From Acetobacteraceae bacterium (GTDB lineage Bacteria; Pseudomonadota; Alphaproteobacteria; Acetobacterales; Acetobacteraceae), in contig JARLIM010000035.1 in assembly GCA_031291725.1 (NCBI GenBank), positions 62,001-126,000 of the forward strand: a stretch of DNA of 64,000 nucleotides, given 5' to 3'. How positions within the stretch are numbered: the first letter of the stretch is position 1; each line of letters begins with the position of its first letter. The notes below the pieces were generated by a model, which was not told the origin of the DNA, did not search any database, and saw nothing but the letters and a program-made list of their open reading frames with translations. The translations under genes were made by a program, and so were the position numbers. Below, piece by piece: positions 51,745 to 60,463 of the stretch.

Positions 51745-51777
51745 CCAGCGGGGGCAGATGCAATCCGCCCCCGCTGG
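51745..51777 (-). terminator. intercistronic GC-rich hairpin between pstS and pstC
   Basis: CCAGCGGGGGC...GCCCCCGCTGG perfect 11-bp stem; minus strand continues TTTTG. Confidence 0.75.
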
Positions 51778-51793
51778 AATGTCACTTTACAGA

Positions 51794-52804
51794 TCAACCC
51801 TTGATCTGGGCAGCCCAAGCGGCACGGATCGCGTTCTGCACAGCAACCGGAAGCGGCACATAGAGCAGGTCGGTGGCGATCTTGTTGCCGTTGCTGAAGG
51901 ACCAGTCGAACAACTTGGTCACGGCCTTGCTCTGCGCCGGCTCCTTGGCGTCGGTGGGCAGCAGCACGAAGGTGGCCGACTCAATCGGCCAGCTCGCCGC
52001 ACCCGGCTCGTCGTTCAGGTCGATGGCGAAGTTCTGCACAGCCGACCAATCGGCCGAAGAAGCAGCAGCCGAGAAGGCCTCCATCGTCGGCGTGACGAAG
52101 TTGCCTGCCTTGTTGCGCAGCTGGGTGGTGACGAGGTGGTTCTGGAAGGCATAGGCGCTCTCGACGTAGCCGATGCCGCCCTTGACCTGATGCACAGTCG
52201 CCGCAACGCCCTCAGAACCCTTCGCACCGTTGCCAACCGGCCACTTCACGGAGGTGGAGGAGCCAACGGCGGTCTTCCAGTTCGGGTCGATCATCGACAG
52301 ATAATCGGTGAACACGAACGTGGTGCCCGAACCATCGGCGCGATAAACCGGCGCGATGGCGAGGTTGGGCAGGTTCACGCCATGGTTCAGCTCAACCAGC
52401 TTCGGGTCGTTCCACTTGGTGATCTTGCCGAGATAGATTTCAGCCAGGATTTCACCGGTCAGCTTGATCTGGTTGGCTTCGATGCCGGGCAGGTTGACGG
52501 CCATCACCACGCCACCGATGGCGGTCGGGAATTGCAGAAGGTTATGCGCCTTCAGATCGTCCGCCTTCACCGGCATGTCCGACGCGCCGAAATCGACCGT
52601 GCGGTTGTTGATCTGGTTGATGCCGGCGCCCGACCCGATCGACTGATAATTCAGCTTGATGCCGGTCGGCGCCGAGGCGGCTTCCGCCCACTTGCCATAG
52701 ATGGGAGCAGCGAAGCTGGAACCGGCGCCGGTGATCTGCTGGGCTTGCGCACCGAACGAGATGGCGGCCAGAGCAACAGCAATGGCGGAAGATGCGAGTT
52801 TCAT
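51794..52804 (-). CDS. pstS: phosphate ABC transporter substrate-binding protein PstS
   Basis: QITGAGSSFAAPIYGKWAEA, YRADGSGTTFVFTDYLS. Confidence 0.96.
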   Translation of the reverse strand: MKLASSAIAVALAAISFGAQAQQITGAGSSFAAPIYGKWAEAASAPTGIKLNYQSIGSGAGINQINNRTVDFGASDMPVKADDLKAHNLLQFPTAIGGVVMAVNLPGIEANQIKLTGEILAEIYLGKITKWNDPKLVELNHGVNLPNLAIAPVYRADGSGTTFVFTDYLSMIDPNWKTAVGSSTSVKWPVGNGAKGSEGVAATVHQVKGGIGYVESAYAFQNHLVTTQLRNKAGNFVTPTMEAFSAAASSADWSAVQNFAIDLNDEPGAASWPIESATFVLLPTDAKEPAQSKAVTKLFDWSFSNGNKIATDLLYVPLPVAVQNAIRAAWAAQIKG

Positions 52805-52908
52805 AAAACCTCCGTGGGGTCGCTGCCGGGACATCCGACACGCGGGCCAGCCGGGGCGCTTCCCCGGCCGATCAACACGCGGCGGAACCTAGTCTTGCTT
52901 CGCGACTC

Positions 52909-52941
52909 TACGATTGCAGTTTGATGAAGCTTTTATGACAG
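52909..52941 (-). promoter_or_regulatory. putative Pho box, three 11-bp units
   Basis: Minus strand CTGTCATAAAA GCTTCATCAAA CTGCAATCGTA, upstream of pstS; first unit exact CTGTCAT. Confidence 0.8.
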
Positions 52942-52967
52942 TCCACGATCTCATATTCGATGCAACA

Positions 52968-54665
52968 TCAGACCAATTCCAACAGGGCGTCCCGCCCGAG
53001 GCGCTGGCAGAAATTCCCAAATTCCTCAGCGGGTTGACGCCCTGAAGCGAAGGCTTTGAGCAAGGGCGCCAACGCCGCCCCAATGCCTGATTCCGCCACG
53101 CGCTCATGCAGTTTGAATGACAGCCGCGTGCCGACGAAATCACCACCGACGAACAACGCATAAAAGCCCGGCATCCGCCCGACGAGGCCGATATCGCCGG
53201 CATAGGAGCGTGCGCAGCCATTCGGGCAGCCGGTGATGCGCAGGCTGATCCGCTCATTCTCCAGACCGAATTTTGCCAATTCGGCCTCGATTTGCGCCAT
53301 CAACGGACCACGCGCCCGCTCAGCCTCCGTCAACGCCAAACCGCAGGTCGGCAGCGCCGGGCATGCCAGCGTCCAACGCGACAGCGGCGACAGGCTCTCG
53401 GCCGAGACCACACACGCAGCGGCCAAAATACCGTCGATCTCGGCGCGATGGACGATGTCGAGGTTGGAGAGCAGAATGTCCTGTTGGGCTGTCACAATCG
53501 GGTCGGCGCCGAAGCGGCTGACAATCTCCCGCAAGGCGCTGCGCAGCTTCACGCTGCCCGTGTCGGCGATCCGGCCCGACGGCACGGCCACGCCCAGCCA
53601 ATATTTGCCATCGCCCTGCGCATGCCAGCCCAGGATTTCGGGAATTTTGAAGCCCTGCATCGGCAGCGGATCGGCGAGTTCGCGACCATACAGCCGGGCG
53701 AGTTCGGCGCGCGTCCATGCCTCGCCGTGATCCTGCACAACGTACTTCAATCGTGCGCGCTTGCGATCGCCACGATTGCCGTGCTCGCGATGCAGCGACA
53801 CCACGGCCTTGGTCACGGCCAGCAATTCATCCGGCCCGACCGAGGCCAGAATGCTGCCCATGCGTGGGAAGGTATCGGGGCGATTATGCGTCATGCCCAG
53901 GCCGCCACCGACGGCCAGATTATAGCCGATCAACGTCTGGCCATCGAAGACCGGGATGATGCCGAGATCGTTGGTCAGCACGTCGATGGAATTGTCGTCG
54001 GGCGAGGCAATGCCGATCTTGAATTTGCGCGGCAGATAGGTCTCGCCATACAACGGCTCCACCTCTTCGCCGCCGCTGCTGTCTTCATCGAGGAAAATCT
54101 CGTGATAGGCCCGGCTGGCCGGCAGCAATGCCTCACTCAACAGACGCGCATCAGCTTCCAGACGGGCATGCTGCACATCGCGCAGCGGGGCCGGGCTGGT
54201 GGTGACATTGCGCACCACGTCGCCGCAGGCAGCAAGCGTGGTCAGCAGCGTCGCGTTGATGCCGGCAATGGCCGATTTCAAATCGTGCTTTTTAATAACG
54301 TGGAATTGGATCGCCTGACGGGTGGTCAGCCGCAGCGTGGCATTGGCGTAGCGATCAGCCAGACCGTCGAGCGCGAGATATTGCGCCGCCGTCAGCCGCC
54401 CCCCCGGCATGCGCACGCGGCTCATGAAGGAATACTCCTTCTCCAGCCCGGCCTTTTTGCGCGGAGTGGCTGAATCGCGGTCATACTGCTCGTATGTTCC
54501 ATGGAATTTCAGAAGGTTATACCCATCTTCCGAAACCTGATCGCCCGCCGCCGCCAGTTCCTCCGCCAGCGCGCCACGCAGGCGATTGCTGGTCTGTTTG
54601 AGGGTCTCAACCCCGGTCAACTTCACTGGCGGCGCAATCAGGCTCAGACCATCGGGCGGCGTCAT
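52968..54665 (-). CDS. cysI: nitrite/sulfite reductase, assimilatory sulfite reductase hemoprotein type
   Basis: LRLTTRQAIQFHVIKK, RITGCPNGCARSYAGDIGLVG siroheme/Fe4S region. Confidence 0.9.
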   Translation of the reverse strand: MTPPDGLSLIAPPVKLTGVETLKQTSNRLRGALAEELAAAGDQVSEDGYNLLKFHGTYEQYDRDSATPRKKAGLEKEYSFMSRVRMPGGRLTAAQYLALDGLADRYANATLRLTTRQAIQFHVIKKHDLKSAIAGINATLLTTLAACGDVVRNVTTSPAPLRDVQHARLEADARLLSEALLPASRAYHEIFLDEDSSGGEEVEPLYGETYLPRKFKIGIASPDDNSIDVLTNDLGIIPVFDGQTLIGYNLAVGGGLGMTHNRPDTFPRMGSILASVGPDELLAVTKAVVSLHREHGNRGDRKRARLKYVVQDHGEAWTRAELARLYGRELADPLPMQGFKIPEILGWHAQGDGKYWLGVAVPSGRIADTGSVKLRSALREIVSRFGADPIVTAQQDILLSNLDIVHRAEIDGILAAACVVSAESLSPLSRWTLACPALPTCGLALTEAERARGPLMAQIEAELAKFGLENERISLRITGCPNGCARSYAGDIGLVGRMPGFYALFVGGDFVGTRLSFKLHERVAESGIGAALAPLLKAFASGRQPAEEFGNFCQRLGRDALLELV

Positions 54666-54692
54666 CGCATTCTCCAGGCAGAAACAGGCCAA

Positions 54693-54723
54693 AGTTCAAT
54701 TTACATGTTGAACTCGCATGTAA
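54693..54723. promoter_or_regulatory. two overlapping inverted repeats upstream of cysI
   Basis: AGTTCAA-N8-TTGAACT (54693-54714) and TTACATG-N9-CATGTAA (54701-54723). Confidence 0.6.
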
Positions 54724-54767
54724 GGTTCTTATATACCTTTTCAAGAATGTGAAATGGAAATCCTACC

Positions 54768-54896
54768 ATGAGTGCGCAGATCACCGCATATCTCCCCACC
54801 GGCGAACGGATGACGTCGCAGCGTGCCGCCTCGTTCTGGTCGCGCATCCGCGGCTTCCTGGCGCTGGCCAGTGAAGCGGTGTTTTTGGTCGGCTAA
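54768..54896 (+). CDS. candidate small protein, 42 aa (MSAQITAYLPTGERMTSQRAASFWSRIRGFLALASEAVFLVG)
   Basis: Complete ORF divergent from cysI; upstream TTGAAC-18-TATACC promoter-like sequence; no family recognised. Confidence 0.4.
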   Translation: MSAQITAYLPTGERMTSQRAASFWSRIRGFLALASEAVFLVG

Positions 54897-54917
54897 TTTC
54901 GGCGCTGCCGGGCGGGC

Positions 54918-55379
54918 TTAGATCGCGAAGCTAATCGGCTCGTCGCTAGCCCGGCGCAACCCGGCCAGACCGGCGCGCTTGATCAGATCGTCCAGGCTCA
55001 ATTTTTCCAACGCCGCACGCGCCACCGCGTCCAGCTCATCCCAGAGCGGATCGATCACTTTCGTCTGCAATGGGCCAGCCGGGCCATCGCCCGCCTCGCT
55101 CGGCTCGGCTGATCCCAGCGCGACCGCCACCGCCACCACTTCAGACAGCAGAATATCCCGCCTCGGCCGCCCCAGCCGGTAGCCACCGCGTGGGCCGCGC
55201 ACGGAATCGAGCAATTCGGCGCGCGACAAGGCTTGAAGCAATGGCTCCATGCCGCGCCGCGCCAATCCCAGACGCTCGGCAAGGTCGGCGGCACTGACGG
55301 TGCCGGTGCGTCCGGCATGGAAGGCGATGTCCAGCATGATGCTCACCGCCACCATCGCGCGATCACGACGAATCAACAT
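54918..55379 (-). CDS. Rrf2 family transcriptional regulator lacking cysteines
   Basis: AMVAVSIMLDIAFHAG...VSAADLAERLGLARRGMEPLLQALSRAELLDSVRGPRGGYRLGR. Confidence 0.9.
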   Translation of the reverse strand: MLIRRDRAMVAVSIMLDIAFHAGRTGTVSAADLAERLGLARRGMEPLLQALSRAELLDSVRGPRGGYRLGRPRRDILLSEVVAVAVALGSAEPSEAGDGPAGPLQTKVIDPLWDELDAVARAALEKLSLDDLIKRAGLAGLRRASDEPISFAI

Positions 55380-55433
55380 ACGCCCCGTCCCCTCCCCCTA
55401 AACCACGACGCAAGGATGTGGTAATGAGGCCGT

Positions 55434-56423
55434 ATGAGCAAGTCTTCCGCGCACAACGCTGCCGAATTCTCCCCTCCGCCCCCGCGCGGTCGTATCTACA
55501 ACTCCATTTTGGACACGGTGGGCGGCACGCCGCTGGTCCGAATACCCCGCATTTCGGCAGCCGACGGGCTCTGTGCCGATCTGGCGGTCAAGCTGGAATA
55601 TTTCAATCCGCTTGGCTCGGTGAAGGATCGTGTGGGCCTGGCGATGATCAACGCTGCCGAAGCGGCGGGGGAGATCTGGCCGGAACGATCAACCATCGTC
55701 GAGCCGACCTCCGGCAATACCGGCATCGCACTCGCCTTCGTCGCCGCCTCGCGGGGCTATCGGCTGTTGGTGACGATGCCGGAAGGCGCCTCCATCGAGC
55801 GGCGCAAGATGCTGCGGTTGATGGGTGCCTCGGTGGTGCTCACACCGGCGCGCTCCGGAATGGCCGGGGCGATTGCCAAGGCCGAGGAGATCGTCGCCTC
55901 CACACCGGGGGCCTGGATGGCGCGGCAATTCGACAATCCGGCCAACCCGGCGATGCATGAAGCCACCACCGCCGAGGAAATCTGGGTGGACACGGATGGC
56001 CGCGTGGACATCATCGTCGGTGGCGCAGGCACTGGCGGCACCATCACCGGCATCGCCCGCCGCCTCAAGCCACGCAAGCCGGGGCTGCGCATCTGCGTGG
56101 TAGAGCCTGCGGAAAGTGCGGTGCTCTCGGGTGACGAGCCGGGGCCGCACGGCATTCAGGGCATCGGGCCGGGCTTTCTGCCGGAAAATCTCGATATGTC
56201 GCTGGTCGATGAGGTGCTGCGGGTTTCCGAACGCGACGCCATTGCCACGGCGCGGCGCTGTGCCCAGATGGAAGGTCTGCCTGTTGGCATCTCCTCCGGT
56301 GCGGCGCTGCGGGCAGCTCTCGATCTGGCGCGCAACCCGGCCAATGCGGGTCGCCTGATCGTTGCCATCGCGCCATCTTTCGCCGAACGCTATTTGTCCA
56401 CCGCCCTGTTCAACGGCCTTTGA
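55434..56423 (+). CDS. cysK: cysteine synthase A
   Basis: [14 protein letters not shown]-Lys, [26 protein letters not shown]. Confidence 0.95.
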   Translation: MSKSSAHNAAEFSPPPPRGRIYNSILDTVGGTPLVRIPRISAADGLCADLAVKLEYFNPLGSVKDRVGLAMINAAEAAGEIWPERSTIVEPTSGNTGIALAFVAASRGYRLLVTMPEGASIERRKMLRLMGASVVLTPARSGMAGAIAKAEEIVASTPGAWMARQFDNPANPAMHEATTAEEIWVDTDGRVDIIVGGAGTGGTITGIARRLKPRKPGLRICVVEPAESAVLSGDEPGPHGIQGIGPGFLPENLDMSLVDEVLRVSERDAIATARRCAQMEGLPVGISSGAALRAALDLARNPANAGRLIVAIAPSFAERYLSTALFNGL

Positions 56424-56440
56424 TTTTAAAGGATTTTTCA

Positions 56441-57118
56441 GTGGCCACTCTGCAAATTGCCGTCATTCCCGTCACGATCTTCCAGCAGAACTGCGCCATC
56501 GTCTGGGACAAGGACACGCGTGACTGCATGGTTGTCGATCCGGGCGGCGAGCCAGGCCGGATTGTCGATGCGCTCAACCGCTTCGATCTACAGCCGCAAA
56601 TGCTGCTGCTCACCCACGGCCATCTCGACCATGCGGGCGGAGCCAAGGCGCTCAAGGGACTGATCGACGAAAATCGCCTCAAGCAGGGCTTGGCTCCGGC
56701 ACCGCTGGTGGGCCCCGATCAGCGCGATACTTTCCTGCTCGACAACATCGAGTCGCAGGCGCTGGCCTATGGCATGACCGGACTGCGCAATGCCCAGCCG
56801 GACCGCTTCCTGACCGAGGGCGAAGTGATCAGCCTCGGCGGATTGCGATTTGACGTGCTGCACTGCCCAGGCCACACGCCGGGGCATCTGGTGTTTGTGG
56901 AAAAGACCGCCCGCTTCGCATTGGTCGGCGACGTGCTGTTCCGTGGCAGCGTTGGCCGCACCGATTTCCCTTATGGCAGTCATGAGCAATTGCTGGAATC
57001 AATCGAAACCAAGCTGCTGCCGCTGGGCGACGATGTGCAGTTTCTCTGCGGCCACGGCGAAGGCTCATCGATTGGCGTTGAACGCCAGACGAACCCGTTT
57101 CTGAAAGATATGGCGTGA
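56441..57118 (+). CDS. MBL-fold metallo-hydrolase (glyoxalase II-like), GTG start
   Basis: LLTHGHLDHAGGAKAL, HCPGHTPGHLVFVE. Confidence 0.92.
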   Translation: MATLQIAVIPVTIFQQNCAIVWDKDTRDCMVVDPGGEPGRIVDALNRFDLQPQMLLLTHGHLDHAGGAKALKGLIDENRLKQGLAPAPLVGPDQRDTFLLDNIESQALAYGMTGLRNAQPDRFLTEGEVISLGGLRFDVLHCPGHTPGHLVFVEKTARFALVGDVLFRGSVGRTDFPYGSHEQLLESIETKLLPLGDDVQFLCGHGEGSSIGVERQTNPFLKDMA

Positions 57119-57175
57119 CCCTGGGATACGCACCGCAATCGGGCGCTTGGGTGAACCAGCGTCTATGGGGCGGGA

Positions 57176-57250
57176 TGGTGGGCGATACAGGGATTGAACC
57201 TGTGACCTTCCCCGTGTCAGGGGGACGCTCTCCCGCTGAGCTAATCGCCC
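57176..57250 (-). tRNA. tRNA-Val (anticodon GAC)
   Basis: Minus strand GGGCGAT...CTGACAC...GGTTCAATCCC...ATCGCCCACCA. Confidence 0.96.
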
Positions 57251-57314
57251 GCTGGTTCGGCGCTTCTATATCGCCCCCCGCTGGGCCGCAAGTGTTACAG
57301 GATGTCTGTTCGAC

Positions 57315-58217
57315 ATGGCTGGGCGGCCTCAGCGCGTGAACGAAAGGCTTGCGGAATTTGCGCTGGCTGAACTCACGCCCCCCGTGGAGTTGCTCGCCCC
57401 CACAGCCCCACGCGTGCCAGTGCTGTTCACCTCCGCCCATTCTGGACAGATCTACCCATCTGATTTCATTTCAGCTTCCCGGCTCGATCCGGCGGGATTA
57501 CGGCGCAGTGAGGATAGTTTTGTCGATGAATTATTCGATATTGCTCCCCGACTCGGGGCCCCCTTATTGCGCGCCCGCTTCCCTCGCGCGTTCTGCGACC
57601 CCAATCGGGAGAAATGGGAACTCGACCCCGCAATGTTCAGCGAATCGCTGCCGCATTGGGTGAACACCAAAAGTCCGCGCGTGGCGGTGGGCCTGGGCAC
57701 GGTGGCGCGGGTGGTGGCGTCGGGCGACACGATCTACCGCACGAAACTGCGTTTCCCCGAGGTGCAAAGCCGCATCGAGCATTGTTGGCAAAGCTTTCAC
57801 GACGCACTCGCCGCCGAACTCGCCACGATTCGGGCGCGATTCGGCATCGCTGTGCTGATCGATTGCCATTCGATGCCCCGCTCCAGCCAATCCCGCGCCG
57901 ACCGCGCCGATATCGTCATCGGTGATGCGCATGGCACCGCCTGTGCGGCCGAATGGGTGCGTACGGCCGAGGAGCGGCTGCAAAGCCTGGGCTTCCGCAC
58001 CCGGCGCAACGATCCCTATGCCGGCGGCTATATCACCCGCCATTACGGCCGCCCACCCGAGGGCGTGCATGCGATCCAGCTGGAAATCTGCCGCTCGCTC
58101 TACATGAACGAGACGAATTTCACCCGGGCGTCGAATTTCGAGGATGTCCGCAACAGACTCAGCCATTTCGCCACTGATATCGTGCGACATGCCTCCGCGA
58201 TGGCAGGCCAGGCTTAG
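57315..58217 (+). CDS. N-formylglutamate amidohydrolase family protein
   Basis: VPVLFTSAHSGQIYPSDF, LIDCHSMP, GGYITRHYGRPPEGVHAIQLEI. Confidence 0.92.
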   Translation: MAGRPQRVNERLAEFALAELTPPVELLAPTAPRVPVLFTSAHSGQIYPSDFISASRLDPAGLRRSEDSFVDELFDIAPRLGAPLLRARFPRAFCDPNREKWELDPAMFSESLPHWVNTKSPRVAVGLGTVARVVASGDTIYRTKLRFPEVQSRIEHCWQSFHDALAAELATIRARFGIAVLIDCHSMPRSSQSRADRADIVIGDAHGTACAAEWVRTAEERLQSLGFRTRRNDPYAGGYITRHYGRPPEGVHAIQLEICRSLYMNETNFTRASNFEDVRNRLSHFATDIVRHASAMAGQA

Positions 58218-58227
58218 AATTCTGGGC

Positions 58228-58259
58228 AAAAAAAGTGGCGGTGCCCGAGAGCACCGCCA
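58228..58259 (-). terminator. Rho-independent terminator on minus strand
   Basis: TGGCGGTGC-TCTCGG-GCACCGCCA followed by CTTTTTTT on minus strand. Confidence 0.9.
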
Positions 58260-58313
58260 AGTTTAGGGAGGAAACGTCCAAGAAAGCAGCAGTGGCAAAG
58301 CCATCATGCTGCG
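58228..58313 (-). ncRNA. mmgR: small RNA, mmgR/suhB (alpha-r8)-like candidate
   Basis: Minus-strand promoter TTGCAT-N17-TATCTT (58343-58348/58320-58325), TTTCCTCCCT motif, intrinsic terminator; no CDS explains it. Confidence 0.7.
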
Positions 58314-58434
58314 ATGCACAAGATATGTTTCGCCGCTTCGAAATGCAAGAACTTTTTTGCAATGCAGCATAATCGATTTTTGACAGCCCCGCGCAGGGTG
58401 CGTTAACGAATTTTAAAGGTTTTAACGGCAGAGT

Positions 58435-59274
58435 ATGCAAATGCCCTGCTCCGCCCCTCGCTTTCGAACATTGATTTTTCCCCTGGCTTGGGCGCTGTTG
58501 GCCGTTGTTTTTGGACTGATTTTCCCTGCCTGGGCCGATGTAAATTCACCACCAAACCCGAGCAACACCGCCGCGCTCGCCACCCGTGATATCGCAATCC
58601 AGTGCGACATCGCGGCCAACATGGCTGGCCAGATGGCGGGCATTCCCAATCGGGTGATGCAGGCCATAGCCTTGGTGGAAAGTGGCCGTCGCGCCGCAGA
58701 TGGCCGTCTGCATCCCTGGCCGTGGAGCATCAATGTGGAAGGCACGGACCATATATTCGAAAGCCGCGCATCTGCCATTGCCGCCGTGCAGGCATTTCAA
58801 GCGGCGGGATCGCGCTCGATCGATGTCGGTTGCCTGCAGGTGAACCTGCTGCATCACCCGCACGCCTTTGCCTCACTGGAACAGGCATTCGACCCGATGA
58901 CCAATGCGCGCTACGCCGCCCTGTTCCTGCGCGATTTATATGGGCAAACCGGCTCCTGGTCGAAGGCCATCGCCGCCTATCATTCAGCCACTCCCGCCTT
59001 GGGCGATGCCTATCGGCAGAAGGTGATGGCAATGCTCAACGCCAATGGGGGGGCTGGGGAGATTGCCAATGAACCGCTCATCGCCGGGGGGGCAGGAGCC
59101 AGCGGGGTGGGCGGGGCATTGGCGATGCGAATGCCGGGCTGGATGGCCGCCCATGCTCTGGGAACGCGATCAGGCTCGGCGAACGCGCCCATCACCGCCA
59201 CCGGGCGCGGGCTCGATTCCTATCGGCTTCGTGCCATCGCGGGCTGGAGCCGGCTGCCGATGAAGCCGGGGTGA
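58435..59274 (+). CDS. lytic transglycosylase-like (SLT-domain) secreted protein
   Basis: Signal peptide; AQMAGIPNRVMQAIALVESGR...SIDVGCLQVNLLHHPHAFASLEQAFDPMTNARYAALFLRDLY. Confidence 0.85.
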   Translation: MQMPCSAPRFRTLIFPLAWALLAVVFGLIFPAWADVNSPPNPSNTAALATRDIAIQCDIAANMAGQMAGIPNRVMQAIALVESGRRAADGRLHPWPWSINVEGTDHIFESRASAIAAVQAFQAAGSRSIDVGCLQVNLLHHPHAFASLEQAFDPMTNARYAALFLRDLYGQTGSWSKAIAAYHSATPALGDAYRQKVMAMLNANGGAGEIANEPLIAGGAGASGVGGALAMRMPGWMAAHALGTRSGSANAPITATGRGLDSYRLRAIAGWSRLPMKPG

Positions 59275-59339
59275 GACCGTCGCCAACGGCATCGTGCGCC
59301 GATAAACATTGACGTAACCCAGGGCACGGCGCATCAGGC

Positions 59340-59750
59340 GGTCTGCCAGACGGTTGGACGACCGCTGTCGGATGCAAATCCGGTGGAGGAAAGTCCGGGC
59401 TCCACGGAGATACGGTGCCGGTTAACGACCGGCGGGGGCGACCCCAGGGACAGTGCCACAGAAAACAAACCGCCAGGACCGGATCTCCTTCGGGAAAGCC
59501 GCTTCAGGCAAGGGTGAAACGGTGCGGTAAGAGCGCACCGCGCTTCTGGTAACAGCGGCGGCAGGGCAAACCCCACCGGGAGCAAGACCGAATAGGAGCG
59601 GCCGGCGGCTGCGAAAGCAGTGACGCAGGGGCATTTCCGCCCTGTCGCTCGGGTTGGTCGCGCGAGGCGTGCAGCAATGTATGCCCCAGAGGAATGGTCG
59701 TCTCGTGCCTCGGCACGAACAGAACCCGGCTTACAGACCGTCTGGCAATT
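59340..59750 (+). ncRNA. rnpB: RNase P RNA component (bacterial type A)
   Basis: P1 TGCCAGACGG/CCGTCTGGCA, GGAGGAAAGTCCGGGCTCCACGGAGA, ACAGAAAACA, CAGGCAAGGGTGAAACGGTGCGGTAAGAGCGCACCG, CAGAACCCGGCTTACAGACC. Confidence 0.96.
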
Positions 59751-59895
59751 TTCCTCCCAATATCCGCGCCTGCCCCCTCCGAACGGAGTTGCCCCATCTC
59801 GGAAATTCCCTGCCGCGACGTGAATGATTAACCAATTGTGAATGTTGCGTTTTTCTAAATGCACCCCGAGTCGCATGACCAGATTCGCTTTGACG

Positions 59896-59929
59896 CCCAA
59901 ATCTGCCCATGATATCCCATGTCATCCCA
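59896..59929 (-). promoter_or_regulatory. putative MraZ operator, four TGGG repeats at 10-bp period
   Basis: CCCA at 59896, 59906, 59916 and 59926; reverse complement TGGG-N6-TGGG-N6-TGGG-N6-TGGG. Confidence 0.8.
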
Positions 59930-60004
59930 AATCCGGCTGGCCGCGCAGTGCGTCCGACCCGGTTTTGGCGACAGTCGCGCAATGGAAAGGCCCAACAGGG
60001 CAGC

Positions 60005-60463
60005 ATGACCATCTTCATGGGGCACCAACTGAGCCGGCTTGATGCCAAGGGGCGCGTGAGCATCCCTGCCGGTTTCCGCTCGGTGTTGCGTCAACGCTCC
60101 GCTGACGGCGAAACCCCCAGCCTGATTCTGCGCTCGCATCACCAATTCCGCTGCATCGAAGGTTGGGCGACGGCTGACTTGGAAGCCTACAGCGACAAGC
60201 TCGATGCGCTGGATGATTTCAGCAGCGAACTCAACGATCTCACTTTGGTGATGTTCGGCGACGCACAGCCAGTGCCGATCGACAGCGAAGGCCGCATCGT
60301 GGTGCCCGAGCAGTTGTTGCAGCATGCCGGGATCGACAAGGCGCTGTGGTTCGTCGGCACCCGCAAGACCTTCCAAATCTGGGAGCCCGAAGCTCTCGAA
60401 CGCCGCCGCGCCGAAGCGCGCGCCGCTGCCCCACACATCAAACTGCCGGGGGCATCGTCATGA
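60005..60463 (+). CDS. mraZ: transcriptional regulator / division protein MraZ
   Basis: [41 protein letters not shown]. Confidence 0.95.
   Translation: MTIFMGHQLSRLDAKGRVSIPAGFRSVLRQRSADGETPSLILRSHHQFRCIEGWATADLEAYSDKLDALDDFSSELNDLTLVMFGDAQPVPIDSEGRIVVPEQLLQHAGIDKALWFVGTRKTFQIWEPEALERRRAEARAAAPHIKLPGASS

Noticed and set aside
58159-58440. 93-aa minus-strand ORF
   Set aside because: Overlaps the sRNA unit and the amidohydrolase gene end; no RBS and the promoter/terminator layout fits a noncoding RNA better.
59334-59900. Minus-strand ORFs (188 aa and 97 aa) in the rnpB region
   Set aside because: The region is RNase P RNA on the plus strand; ORFs are spurious, though such translations are commonly mis-annotated as proteins.
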